Source of the DNA: an uncultured Lachnospiraceae bacterium
GTDB lineage: Bacteria; Bacillota; Clostridia; Lachnospirales; Lachnospiraceae
Direction of reading: 5' to 3'
NCBI GenBank assembly: GCA_947643615.1
Contig: CANRWO010000039.1
Span: 1 to 34,448, forward strand
Length of the DNA stretch: 34,448 nucleotides
Part shown: one piece after another, positions 16,416-24,458 of the stretch
Numbering within the stretch: the stretch's first letter is position 1
Layout of the letters: every line of letters starts with the position of its first letter
The notes under the pieces: model-generated
Databases searched by the model: none
Told to the model about the DNA's origin: nothing
Seen by the model: the letters and a program-made list of their open reading frames with translations, nothing else
Program-made: the position numbers and the translations under genes

Positions 16416-16494
16416 CAGATAGTTGATGAACTCACTATCTCCCCCCTCATAAGAAGAATTAGTGAAAAGGCCCCGGTTTACACCGGGGTCTTTT
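16416..16494 (+). ncRNA. Candidate C-rich small RNA, copy 2
   Basis: Predicted RNA of about 79 nt. The hairpin GATAGT (16418-16423) / ACTATC (16434-16439) and C6 run (16441-16446) are identical to copy 1. The linker to the terminator differs (GAATTAGTG against ATTGCG). Twin copies of a regulatory RNA beside a two-component system recall the csRNAs of streptococci and VR-RNA of C. perfringens in arrangement, not in sequence. Confidence 0.65.
16471..16494 (+). terminator. Terminator of small RNA copy 2
   Basis: Stem CCCCGGT (16471-16477) / ACCGGGG (16482-16488), loop TTAC, extended outward by GAAAAGG / TCTTTTC to about 14 bp. The 18-base core is the exact reverse complement of the core in copy 1. 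Confidence 0.88.
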
Positions 16495-16734
16495 CGCGAG
16501 CCGTTGTTTGCTTTCCCGCAGGGTGAAAATAAACTGCGCCCATGCTATTTTAACCTGTAGATCCCCGAACGCATCCCCTGTGACCGATTCCGGACAGTTT
16601 TGCATGCCGCTTATTCATGTGGGCGTTGGCAGGCGCAAAAAAGGGGTGGTAGAAATCGGTGAATTGGAGTAAAATAAAATAGAATGCCAAAAATCTGTGG
16701 AGACAGCAAACAGGAAATGATTAGGAGAATGGGA

Positions 16735-18213
16735 ATGAGATTATCGCAGCTATTGGAGAAACTGGACTATGAGTGTGTGCAGGGGAGTGTGGACAGGGAG
16801 ATCACGGCGGTGGTCAATGATTCCCGCAAGCCATGCCCTCCCGGATGCCTGTTTCTCTGTATAGAGGGCGCGAAGGATGACGGCCATGAAAAGGCAGCCT
16901 GGGTTGCACGGCAGGGGGCGGGGGCGCTGATCACCTCCAAACCCGTGGAGGGCGTGGAGGACTGTGACGTGACGGTGATCCGTGTGGAAAACACCCGCTA
17001 TGCCATGGCCTTTATTGCCGCAGCCTGGTACGGGTACCCGGCAGAGAAGCTGAAGGTGATCGGCATCACCGGCACAAAGGGCAAGACTACCACCACTTAT
17101 CTGGTGAAATCCATTTTGGAGCATGCAGGCTTTAAGGTGGGGTTGGTAGGGACCATTGAGGCGATCATAGGGGAGGAGCATCTGGCAGCGGTGAATACCA
17201 CGCCGGAATCTCTTTTGCTGCAGGAGGATTTTGCCAGGATGGTGGATGCAGGGTTGGATACGGTTGTGATGGAGGTATCCTCCCAGGCGCTGAAGCTGCA
17301 CCGCACCCAGGGTTTTACCTTTGATTACGGTATTTTTACCAATCTGGAGCCGGATCATATCGGCCCCAATGAACATGCAAGCTTTGAGGAATATGCGGCC
17401 TGTAAGGGACTGCTGTTCCGGCAGTGCCGGGTGGGCATTGTAAACGGCGATGATGAGCATATGGAGCAGGTGACAGAGGGACATTCCTGTACGCTGGAGA
17501 CTTACGGCATGGGCGAAAAATGTATGCTTCGTGCCGAAAAACCGGAACTGGTGCACATCCCCGGCAGGCTGGGGGTGGATTTCCATGTGGCCGGGCTGAT
17601 GGATTTCGACGCGGAGATCCCCATGCCGGGCAAGTTCAGCGTTTACAACGCCCTGTGTGCCATTGCCATCTGCCGCCATTTCGGCGTGAAGGAGCAAACC
17701 ATCCGGCAGGCTTTGCTGGAGGCGCAGGTCAAGGGGCGGATCGAGAAGGTGAAGGTTTCCGACAAGTTTACCGTGTTGATCGACTATGCCCACAACGCAA
17801 TGGCTCTGGAAAGCCTTCTTGCCACCCTGAAGGAGTACCGGCCAAACCGCCTGGTGTGTATGTTTGGCTGCGGGGGAAACCGCTCCAAGCTCCGCCGTTA
17901 CGAAATGGGGGAGGTCAGCGGGCGGCTTGCGGATCTCAGCATCATTACTTCAGATAACCCCAGGGATGAGGATCCCCAGGCTATTATTGAAGACATCAAG
18001 ACAGGTATGGCCAGGACTGCAGGGGAATACGTGGAAATCTGTGACCGCAGGGAAGCCATCGCTTATGCCATATCCCATGGCCGGGAAGGGGATATCATTG
18101 TCCTTGCGGGCAAGGGGCATGAGGATTACCAGGAGATCAAAGGGAAGAAGTATCCCATGGATGAGCGCGTCATGGTACGGGAACTGCTGGATGGCGGCCT
18201 GGAGCACATCTGA
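16735..18213 (+). CDS. murE: UDP-N-acetylmuramoyl-tripeptide synthetase MurE
   Basis: Cytosolic Mur ligase adding the third amino acid to UDP-MurNAc-L-Ala-D-Glu with ATP. It shows the N-terminal UDP-binding region (VNDSRKPCPPGCLFLCIEG), ATP loop GITGTKGKTTTTYL (about 107-120), NTTPESLLL, the EVSSQALKLHR segment and the C-terminal domain with IDYAHN and GCGGNRSKLRRYEMG. The amino-acid-selecting motif is DNPRDEDP (about 407), the DNPR form associated with meso-diaminopimelate, so a DAP-type peptidoglycan is expected. Start: ATG 16735 has AGGAG seven bases upstream; earlier in-frame ATGs (16684, 16729) fit less well. First gene of the housekeeping cluster, 27 bases before priA. Confidence 0.95.
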   Translation: MRLSQLLEKLDYECVQGSVDREITAVVNDSRKPCPPGCLFLCIEGAKDDGHEKAAWVARQGAGALITSKPVEGVEDCDVTVIRVENTRYAMAFIAAAWYGYPAEKLKVIGITGTKGKTTTTYLVKSILEHAGFKVGLVGTIEAIIGEEHLAAVNTTPESLLLQEDFARMVDAGLDTVVMEVSSQALKLHRTQGFTFDYGIFTNLEPDHIGPNEHASFEEYAACKGLLFRQCRVGIVNGDDEHMEQVTEGHSCTLETYGMGEKCMLRAEKPELVHIPGRLGVDFHVAGLMDFDAEIPMPGKFSVYNALCAIAICRHFGVKEQTIRQALLEAQVKGRIEKVKVSDKFTVLIDYAHNAMALESLLATLKEYRPNRLVCMFGCGGNRSKLRRYEMGEVSGRLADLSIITSDNPRDEDPQAIIEDIKTGMARTAGEYVEICDRREAIAYAISHGREGDIIVLAGKGHEDYQEIKGKKYPMDERVMVRELLDGGLEHI

Positions 18214-18240
18214 GGAAAGAATAAAGTACGGAGGAAGGCC

Positions 18241-20529
18241 GTGGCAGAGCTGTACGCGGATGTCATAGTGGACATCTCACATGAAAAACTGGATAAAAGC
18301 TTTCAGTACCGCGTGCCGGAGAAACTTCGGGCAGTGCTGGACACAGGGATGTGCGTCACCATTCCTTTTGGGAGCGGCAATAAGCTGATCAGGGGATATG
18401 TCATCGGCATAAGCGAGGCCTGTAAGTTTGACCCTGCCAGGACGAAAGATATCCGTGGTGTCTGCGAAAACGGCGTAGGGGTGGAGGACAAAATGATTGC
18501 CCTTGCCGCCTGGTTAAGGCGTAACTATGGCTGCACCATGATCCAGGCATTAAAGACGGTGCTCCCTGCGAAACAATCCGTGAAAAAGCTGGAGCGTAAA
18601 ACGATCCGACGGCTGATGTCCAGGGAGGAGATCATTTCCCTGCTGGGGGAGAGCGAGAGAAAGAGGCAGAATGCCAAGGCCAGGCTGCTGCGGGAATTGG
18701 CGGAGCAGGAGTCCATTCCAAGGGAATGGGTGACAGGGAAGCTGGGAGTTTCCTCACAGACCATAAACAGCCTGGAAAAAGCCGGGGCGATCCGCGTGGT
18801 GTCCGCCTCGGAATTCCGAAATCCGGTGAAGCTGGAGAGGGCGGATGAGAACCGAAATATCTTAAGCGGCAGGCAGACGGAAATTGCCGGGGAGGTCATG
18901 AAAGACTTTGACGGCGGGCGGCCCGGCACTTATCTGATCCATGGGATCACCGGCAGCGGTAAGACGGAAGTCTATATGGTTTTGATTGAAGAAATGCTTG
19001 CAAGGGGCAGGCAGGCCATAGTCCTGATCCCCGAGATTGCCCTCACTTACCAGACGCTGCTTCGTTTTTACCGGCGTTTTGGGGATCGTGTCAGCGTCAT
19101 GAATTCGACACTCTCCCAGGGAGAGAAATATGACCAGTGCGAGAGGGCAAAAAAGGGGGACATTGATATCATCATCGGCCCCCGGTCAGCGCTTTTCACC
19201 CCTTTCCCCAACCTGGGCATTATTGTCATGGACGAGGAACATGAGGGAAGCTATAAAAGTGAAACCACACCGAAATACCATACAAGGGAGACTGCCATGG
19301 AGGTGGCAAGGCTCCACGGCGCCAGCGTGGTGCTGGGATCCGCCACCCCGTCCCTGGAGGCTTACTACAGGGCCCAAACGGGGAAATATAAGTTGTTTAC
19401 CATGAAGGAGCGCCTTACGGGAGGGCAGCTCCCCAAAGTGTACACCGTGGATTTGAGGCAGGAGCTGAAGGAAGGGAACCGCTCTATTTTCAGCAGAAAG
19501 CTGCAGGAGCTTTTGGCCGACCGGCTGCAGAAGGGCCAGCAGAGTATTCTGTTTTTGAACAGGAGGGGGTATGCGGGATTTATTTCCTGCAGAGCCTGCG
19601 GGCAGGTGGTGAAATGCCCCCACTGTGACGTGTCGCTGTCGGAGCACAGGAACGGCATGATGATCTGCCACTATTGCGGTTACAGCGAGCCGCGGCCCAT
19701 GCTTTGCCCCAAGTGCGGCTCCAAGTATATCAGCGGGTTCCGGGCGGGGACACAGCAGATTGAAGAAAAGCTGCAGGAGATGTTTCCCGGTGTCCGCACG
19801 CTGCGCATGGATGCGGATACTACCAGGGCAAAGGACAGCTACGGGCAGATTTTGGCCGCTTTTTCCAACCAGGAGGCGGATGTGCTCATCGGCACGCAGA
19901 TGATTGTGAAAGGCCATGATTTTCCCAAGGTGACGCTGGTGGGTGTGCTGGCTGCGGATCTGTCCCTGAGTATGGGAGATTACCGGGCAGGCGAGAAGAC
20001 TTTCCAGCTGCTGACCCAGGCGGTGGGCCGGGCCGGCCGGGGGCAGCTGCCGGGGGAGGCGGTGGTCCAGACTTACCAACCCGATCATTATGCGGTCACT
20101 TATGCGGCGGGGCAGGATTATGAGGGATTTTATAATGAGGAGATCCTCTACCGGGAGATGATGGGATATCCCCCCGCATCCCATATGCTGGCGGTGCAGG
20201 TTTTTTCCCCGGAGGAAGGACGGGGAAGATGTCTTGCGGAGCAGCTGGCAGCCCTTTCCGGGATCAGGGCAAAGGCGGGGGACGTGGGCAAATCCGCAAA
20301 GAAACAGGTTGAAATGCAGGCGGACTGTGCGGAGAAGATGGTCCTGATCGGCCCGGCCCCCGCATCTATCGGGAGAATTAATGATATTTTTAGATTTGTT
20401 TTCTATGTGAAATGTGCAAAATATGATAAACTGATACATATAAAAGATGTATTAGAACAAAAAATACAGATGATGCAGCCGATGAACGAGCTGGTACAGT
20501 TTGATTTTGACCCCATGAATACCATGTAG
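18241..20529 (+). CDS. priA: Primosomal helicase PriA (N')
   Basis: DEAH-type 3'-5' helicase that reloads the replisome at stalled forks. Features in order: N-terminal DNA-binding domain (YADVIVDISHEKLDKSFQYRVP), Walker A GITGSGKTEVY (about 235), Walker B DEEH (about 331), GSATPSLEA, then the zinc-binding insertion with paired cysteines CRACGQVVKCPHC...CHYCGYSEPRPMLCPKCG (about 451-495), and helicase motifs IGTQMIVKGHDFPKVTLVGVL and QAVGRAGRG. 762 aa, normal. Start is GTG 18241 with GGAGGAAGG upstream. 28 bases before def, clearly one transcription unit. Confidence 0.96.
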   Translation: MAELYADVIVDISHEKLDKSFQYRVPEKLRAVLDTGMCVTIPFGSGNKLIRGYVIGISEACKFDPARTKDIRGVCENGVGVEDKMIALAAWLRRNYGCTMIQALKTVLPAKQSVKKLERKTIRRLMSREEIISLLGESERKRQNAKARLLRELAEQESIPREWVTGKLGVSSQTINSLEKAGAIRVVSASEFRNPVKLERADENRNILSGRQTEIAGEVMKDFDGGRPGTYLIHGITGSGKTEVYMVLIEEMLARGRQAIVLIPEIALTYQTLLRFYRRFGDRVSVMNSTLSQGEKYDQCERAKKGDIDIIIGPRSALFTPFPNLGIIVMDEEHEGSYKSETTPKYHTRETAMEVARLHGASVVLGSATPSLEAYYRAQTGKYKLFTMKERLTGGQLPKVYTVDLRQELKEGNRSIFSRKLQELLADRLQKGQQSILFLNRRGYAGFISCRACGQVVKCPHCDVSLSEHRNGMMICHYCGYSEPRPMLCPKCGSKYISGFRAGTQQIEEKLQEMFPGVRTLRMDADTTRAKDSYGQILAAFSNQEADVLIGTQMIVKGHDFPKVTLVGVLAADLSLSMGDYRAGEKTFQLLTQAVGRAGRGQLPGEAVVQTYQPDHYAVTYAAGQDYEGFYNEEILYREMMGYPPASHMLAVQVFSPEEGRGRCLAEQLAALSGIRAKAGDVGKSAKKQVEMQADCAEKMVLIGPAPASIGRINDIFRFVFYVKCAKYDKLIHIKDVLEQKIQMMQPMNELVQFDFDPMNTM

Positions 20530-20557
20530 GGGGCTGCTGAGAAAGGGTAGGTTTAAT

Positions 20558-21034
20558 ATGGCGATTCGCAACATTCGTGAGATGGGTGACGAGGTACTTA
20601 CTAAAAAGTGCAGGGAAGTGACGGAGATGACTCCCCGCGTCAAAGAGCTGATAGAGGATATGCTGGAAACTATGTACGAGGCTAACGGCGTGGGGCTTGC
20701 GGCCCCCCAGGTGGGGATCCTGAAACGCATCGTGGTCATCGACACCACCGGCGAAGATCCCCATATCCTGATTAATCCCAGGATTGTGGAGACCAGCGGG
20801 GAACAGACGGGTAACGAAGGCTGCCTGAGTGTGCCGGGGAAATGCGCGGTGGTGACCCGGCCCAACTATGTCAAGGCGGTGGCCCTGGACGTCAATATGA
20901 AGGAATTCGAGCTGGAGGGGACGGAGCTTTTGGCCCGTGCCATCTGCCATGAAGTGGACCATCTGGAGGGGCGCCTCTATGTGGAGAAAGCGGAGGGGCC
21001 GCTGAAGGACGTTAATTATGACGAGGAAGAATAA
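20558..21034 (+). CDS. def: Peptide deformylase
   Basis: Removes the N-formyl group from nascent proteins. All three family motifs are present: GVGLAAPQVG (about 46-55), EGCLSVPG (about 87-94) with the metal-binding Cys, and HEVDHLEG (about 131-138) with the two His ligands and catalytic Glu. 158 aa. The Shine-Dalgarno is AGGGTAGG. It sits next to fmt, which adds the group it removes. A 50-bp palindromic element follows in the 92-base gap before fmt. Confidence 0.96.
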   Translation: MAIRNIREMGDEVLTKKCREVTEMTPRVKELIEDMLETMYEANGVGLAAPQVGILKRIVVIDTTGEDPHILINPRIVETSGEQTGNEGCLSVPGKCAVVTRPNYVKAVALDVNMKEFELEGTELLARAICHEVDHLEGRLYVEKAEGPLKDVNYDEEE

Positions 21035-21046
21035 CGGTTCCGGAGC

Positions 21047-21096
21047 GTGCTTGAAAATTGCGTTGTGACAGATGACGGCAATGGATTTTCAAACAC
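21047..21096. repeat. 50-bp palindromic intercistronic element, copy A
   Basis: Ends GTGCTTGAAAATTGC and GGATTTTCAAACAC are largely complementary, so the transcript folds into an imperfect hairpin. It is 42/50 identical to copy B at 22055-22104. It lies between def and fmt and has no T run, so it is not a terminator. Confidence 0.75.
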
Positions 21097-21126
21097 GTCC
21101 TATGGGACGGGAAAAGAGGGCAGCAT

Positions 21127-22062
21127 ATGAAAATAGTTTTTATGGGAACGCCGGACTTTGCTGCCGGTGCATTGGAAAGCCTGATCAAGGCGGGACATGA
21201 GATTACCGCCGTAGTGACCCAGCCGGATAAGCCGAAAGGAAGGAGCAGGGAGCTGATTCCCCCGCCGGTGAAGCAGTGTGCCCTGAGGCATCAGATTCCT
21301 GTGATGCAGCCCAGGCGGATCAAAACGCCGGAGGCTGTGGCACAGTTAAAGCAATATCCTGCGGACATCTATATTGTGGCGGCGTTCGGGCAGATTCTGT
21401 CCCAGGAGATCTTGGATATCCCGAAGTACCGGTGCCTGAATATCCATGCCTCCCTTTTGCCGAAATACAGGGGGACTTCACCCATCCAGCACGTGATTAT
21501 TGACGGGGAGGAGAAGACGGGCATTACCATTATGCAGATGGATGCGGGGATTGACACAGGGGACATGCTTTATAAAAAGGAGATCCCCATTGAAGATACG
21601 GACAATTACGAGACACTCCATGACAAGCTTATGGTGTTGGGAGGGGAGGCGATCCTGGAGGCCCTTGCCCTTTTGGAGCAGGGAAGGCTTACCCCCGAGA
21701 AGCAGGATGATGCTTTGAGCTGTTACGCGCCCATGATCCATAAGGACATGGGAAGGATGGATTTCTCCAGGGGGGCATGGGAGCTTGACCGGCTGATCCG
21801 GGGATTGACGCCGTGGCCGGGCACCTTTACAAGCTACCGCGGCAGGCAGCTGAAAATCTGGAAGGCGGAGGCCGTGGCCGGGGACCCTTCCGCCGCGCCC
21901 GGGGAGATCCTGAGGGTAGACAGGGATTCCGTCACTGTGGCTGCGGGAGATGGGGCTTTGAAAATATATGAACTGCAGCTGGAAGGGAAAAAGCGGATGT
22001 CCGCCCATGATTTCCTGCTGGGCGTAAAGCTGCAGCCGGGGGAAGTGCTGGAGAGTGTTTGA
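21127..22062 (+). CDS. fmt: Methionyl-tRNA formyltransferase
   Basis: Formylates Met-tRNA(fMet) using 10-formyl-THF for translation initiation. The N-terminal formyltransferase fold has FMGTPDFAAGAL, the catalytic block LNIHASLLPKYRGTSPIQH (Asn and His near 105-107), and MQMDAGIDTGDML with the catalytic Asp (about 143). A C-terminal OB-like tRNA-binding domain ends the 311 aa. Start: ATG 21127 after GAGGG. Flanked on both sides by copies of a 50-bp palindromic element; its own stop codon TGA lies inside copy B. Confidence 0.96.
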   Translation: MKIVFMGTPDFAAGALESLIKAGHEITAVVTQPDKPKGRSRELIPPPVKQCALRHQIPVMQPRRIKTPEAVAQLKQYPADIYIVAAFGQILSQEILDIPKYRCLNIHASLLPKYRGTSPIQHVIIDGEEKTGITIMQMDAGIDTGDMLYKKEIPIEDTDNYETLHDKLMVLGGEAILEALALLEQGRLTPEKQDDALSCYAPMIHKDMGRMDFSRGAWELDRLIRGLTPWPGTFTSYRGRQLKIWKAEAVAGDPSAAPGEILRVDRDSVTVAAGDGALKIYELQLEGKKRMSAHDFLLGVKLQPGEVLESV

Positions 22063-22104
22063 AAATTGCTTTCTGACAGATGGCGGGAATGCTTTTTCCA
22101 ACAC
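22055..22104. repeat. 50-bp palindromic intercistronic element, copy B
   Basis: GTGTTTGAAAATTGC at the left end and GCTTTTTCCAACAC at the right end pair imperfectly. The inner TGACAGATG is shared with copy A. The left arm contains the fmt stop codon (22060-22062). A half-copy-like AGTGTTTGAAAAAT also occurs on the minus strand near 8080-8095, upstream of the radical SAM gene. Confidence 0.75.
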
Positions 22105-22233
22105 TAAGAGAGCAGGAATCATCAGGTAAGAGCCGGGACGGGAATATCATTTGCCGGAAATCGGCTTTTGGGAGACGGCATGACTGGGATCGCCGGAACA
22201 GGGCGGAACCGGGGCCGGGAAAGGAGAACATCT

Positions 22234-22947
22234 ATGGGATATCCTTATTATGGGTTCTATTGGGACCCCACTTACATTTTGGTCATTATAGGAATCATAC
22301 TCTGCCTGGGCGCCAGCGCCCTGGTCAACAGTACCATGAATAAGTACAGCAGAGTGCGCAATATGAGTGGAATGACGGGGGCGGATGCGGCCCGCCGCAT
22401 CCTGAACAACGAAGGCTTATACCATGTGCAGATAGAATGCCTGCAATCTGACAAAGGAGACCATTATGATCCCCGTACCAAAACGGTACGCCTGTCCATG
22501 CAAAATTACGGAGGGGAGTCCGTTACGGCAGTGAGCGTGGCTGCCCATGAATGCGGGCATGCCATCCAGCATGCCAACGGATATGCCCCCCTGAATATCA
22601 GGAGCGCAATGGTACCGGTGGTGAACATTGCCGGGACATTAGGCATGCCTATTATCCTGATCGGGGTATTTTTAAGCTGGAACCAAACGCTGATCCAGAT
22701 CGGGATCTGGGCCTTTGCCCTTGCGGTGCTGTTCCAGCTGGTGACGCTGCCGGTGGAGTTCAACGCGTCTGCCCGGGCGGTGGCGAAGGTACGGCAGTAC
22801 GGGTTGTTGACTTCCCAGGAGAATACAGGATGCAAAAAGGTCCTTACGGCGGCAGCGCTGACGTATGTGGCAGCGGCGGCCTCTTCCATTTTGCAGCTGT
22901 TGAGGCTGGTTATGCTGTTTGGCGGCGGGCGCAGGCGGGACGATTAG
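22234..22947 (+). CDS. Membrane zinc metallopeptidase, YugP family
   Basis: Predicted integral-membrane neutral zinc metallopeptidase. An N-terminal helix (TYILVIIGIILCLGASALV) precedes a cytosolic or lumenal segment with the catalytic motif HECGHAIQH (about 105-113, HExxH-like). Two further hydrophobic helices follow (IIGxF and FALAVLFQLVTLPVEFNAS) and a final one near the C-terminus. The substrate is unknown. Start: ATG 22234 has AAGGAG six bases upstream, preferred to an in-frame ATG at 22168. This gene is commonly found between fmt and rsmB in clostridia. It is followed after 15 bases by rsmB. Confidence 0.9.
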   Translation: MGYPYYGFYWDPTYILVIIGIILCLGASALVNSTMNKYSRVRNMSGMTGADAARRILNNEGLYHVQIECLQSDKGDHYDPRTKTVRLSMQNYGGESVTAVSVAAHECGHAIQHANGYAPLNIRSAMVPVVNIAGTLGMPIILIGVFLSWNQTLIQIGIWAFALAVLFQLVTLPVEFNASARAVAKVRQYGLLTSQENTGCKKVLTAAALTYVAAAASSILQLLRLVMLFGGGRRRDD

Positions 22948-22962
22948 AAGTGGAGGTTGAAG

Positions 22963-24402
22963 GTGGCAGATCATATCAGAGAGATCGTTCTGGATACGCT
23001 TATGAGCTTAGAAAAAAGCGGCGATTATTCCAACCGCCTGATCCGCGGGGTATTGGATAAGTATGACTATTTGGACGGCAGGGATAAGTCCTTTATCAAA
23101 CGCGTGACGGAAGGGGTCATTGAACGCCGGCCGGAGCTGGACTATTACCTGGACCATGTCTCCAGCCTCCCTGTCCGGAAGATGAAACCCCTTATCCGTA
23201 GCCTTCTCCGTATGGGCGCTTATCAGATCCTGTATATGGATGCTGTACCGGACAGGGCGGTGTGCAATGAGGCGGTGAACCTTGCCGGTAAGAGAGGGTT
23301 TGGCAGCCTGAAGGGATTTGTGAACGGTGTGCTCAGGGCCCTTTCCAAGGGGAAAGGCAATCTTCCCCTGCCGGACGGGGAAAAGGAGCCTGTAAGGTTT
23401 CTGTCCGTGAAGTATTCCATGCCGGACTGGATCGTGGAACTCTGGCTTGCCGGGTATGGCAGGGAAGCGGCGGAAAGGATTTTGGCGGGGCTGATGCGGA
23501 TACACCCGGTATCGCTGCGTTTTTCCTCCGTTTTGCCCGGGGAGGAACGGGAAGGATGGGTGAAACGGCTGCGGGAGGCCGGGGTGGGGATTCAGGAGAA
23601 CCCCTATCTGCCCTATGTCTTTTTTGCTGAGCGGACGGATAACATCGGAATGCTTCCCGGCTATGGGGAAGGGGCGTTTATGGTCCAGGATGCCAGCTCT
23701 GCGCTGGCGGTGGAAGCGGCCCGGATCAAGGATACGGATTTCGTCATGGATATCTGCGCTGCGCCCGGAGGGAAGAGTATCCTTGCCGCGGAGAAGGCAT
23801 CCGGGGTGTTGTCCAGGGATATTTCCCCTGCCAAAACGGATGTTTTGGAAGAAAACATCCGGCGCATGAAGGCCTCAAACATACAGGTACAGGTTTATGA
23901 TGCCACGTCCTTTGACGGGGAATATGAGGAGAAAGCGGATGTGGTATTCATGGATGTGCCCTGCTCCGGCCTGGGCGTCATCGGTAAAAAGCGGGATATC
24001 AAATACCGTGTGACCCGGCAGGAAACGGAGGAGCTTGCAGCGCTCCAGCGGCGGATCGTGGACAACAGCTGGCGGTATGTAAAGCCGGGGGGAATCCTGC
24101 TTTACAGCACCTGTACGATCCATACCGGGGAAAATGAGGCCATGGTAAAGTATATCTCCGAGAACCTCCCTTTTGAACCTGTCTCTCTGGAGGGCACATT
24201 GCCCACGGCACTTTGGGAGCAGAAGAAGAGGCTGGAGGAAGAACTGCGGCAGGCAGGGGCATGGGGGGATAAATCCCACCAACCCCAAGTCCCGCTGCAA
24301 TTAACGGAAGCACAACAGGCATCATGCATTCAGCTCCTGCCGGGATATATGGAATGCGACGGTTTCTTTTTCGCCAAGTTCAGGCGCCGGGAGGATTCCT
24401 GA
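22963..24402 (+). CDS. rsmB: 16S rRNA (cytosine-967-C5)-methyltransferase RsmB
   Basis: Methylates 16S rRNA C967. An N-terminal NusB-like RNA-binding domain (ADHIREIVLDTLMSLEKSGDYSNRLIR to about 140) is joined to a Rossmann methyltransferase domain. That domain has the SAM loop DICAAPGGKS (about 263-272), the PCSG catalytic-loop motif (about 332) and the catalytic Cys in YSTCTIHTGENE (about 380). Length is 479 aa. Start: GTG 22963 lies six bases after TGGAGG; a TTG at 22957 directly abuts that site and is less likely. Confidence 0.94.
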   Translation: MADHIREIVLDTLMSLEKSGDYSNRLIRGVLDKYDYLDGRDKSFIKRVTEGVIERRPELDYYLDHVSSLPVRKMKPLIRSLLRMGAYQILYMDAVPDRAVCNEAVNLAGKRGFGSLKGFVNGVLRALSKGKGNLPLPDGEKEPVRFLSVKYSMPDWIVELWLAGYGREAAERILAGLMRIHPVSLRFSSVLPGEEREGWVKRLREAGVGIQENPYLPYVFFAERTDNIGMLPGYGEGAFMVQDASSALAVEAARIKDTDFVMDICAAPGGKSILAAEKASGVLSRDISPAKTDVLEENIRRMKASNIQVQVYDATSFDGEYEEKADVVFMDVPCSGLGVIGKKRDIKYRVTRQETEELAALQRRIVDNSWRYVKPGGILLYSTCTIHTGENEAMVKYISENLPFEPVSLEGTLPTALWEQKKRLEEELRQAGAWGDKSHQPQVPLQLTEAQQASCIQLLPGYMECDGFFFAKFRRREDS

Positions 24403-24458
24403 GGTTATGCATCATGCCCCGAATAAAACGATAGAAAGACCGGCGCCGGGCATCCGGC

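Larger units (their letters stand above)
16196..16494 (+). repeat. Tandem direct duplication, 171-bp period, carrying twin small RNA units
   Basis: Two copies start with CTTAG at 16196 and 16367. Blocks identical between copies are 22 bases (16207-16228 = 16378-16399) and 43 bases (16242-16284 = 16413-16455). The -10-like hexamer and terminator stem are also conserved, while the spacer between units has diverged. This pattern of conserved regulatory and structural parts suggests selection on RNA units, not a recent plain duplication. Confidence 0.93.

Noticed and set aside
16101..16526. A 141-residue + frame spanning the tandem repeats, giving two similar 50-residue segments
   Set aside because: It stays open only because the 171-bp period is a multiple of three. 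It crosses two strong terminators, has no ribosome binding site, and the conserved parts match RNA structure rather than codons.
16750..17793. A 347-residue minus-strand frame
   Set aside because: Antisense to murE, whose motifs are complete.
19186..20439. A 417-residue minus-strand frame
   Set aside because: Antisense to priA, with no recognisable domain or ribosome binding site.
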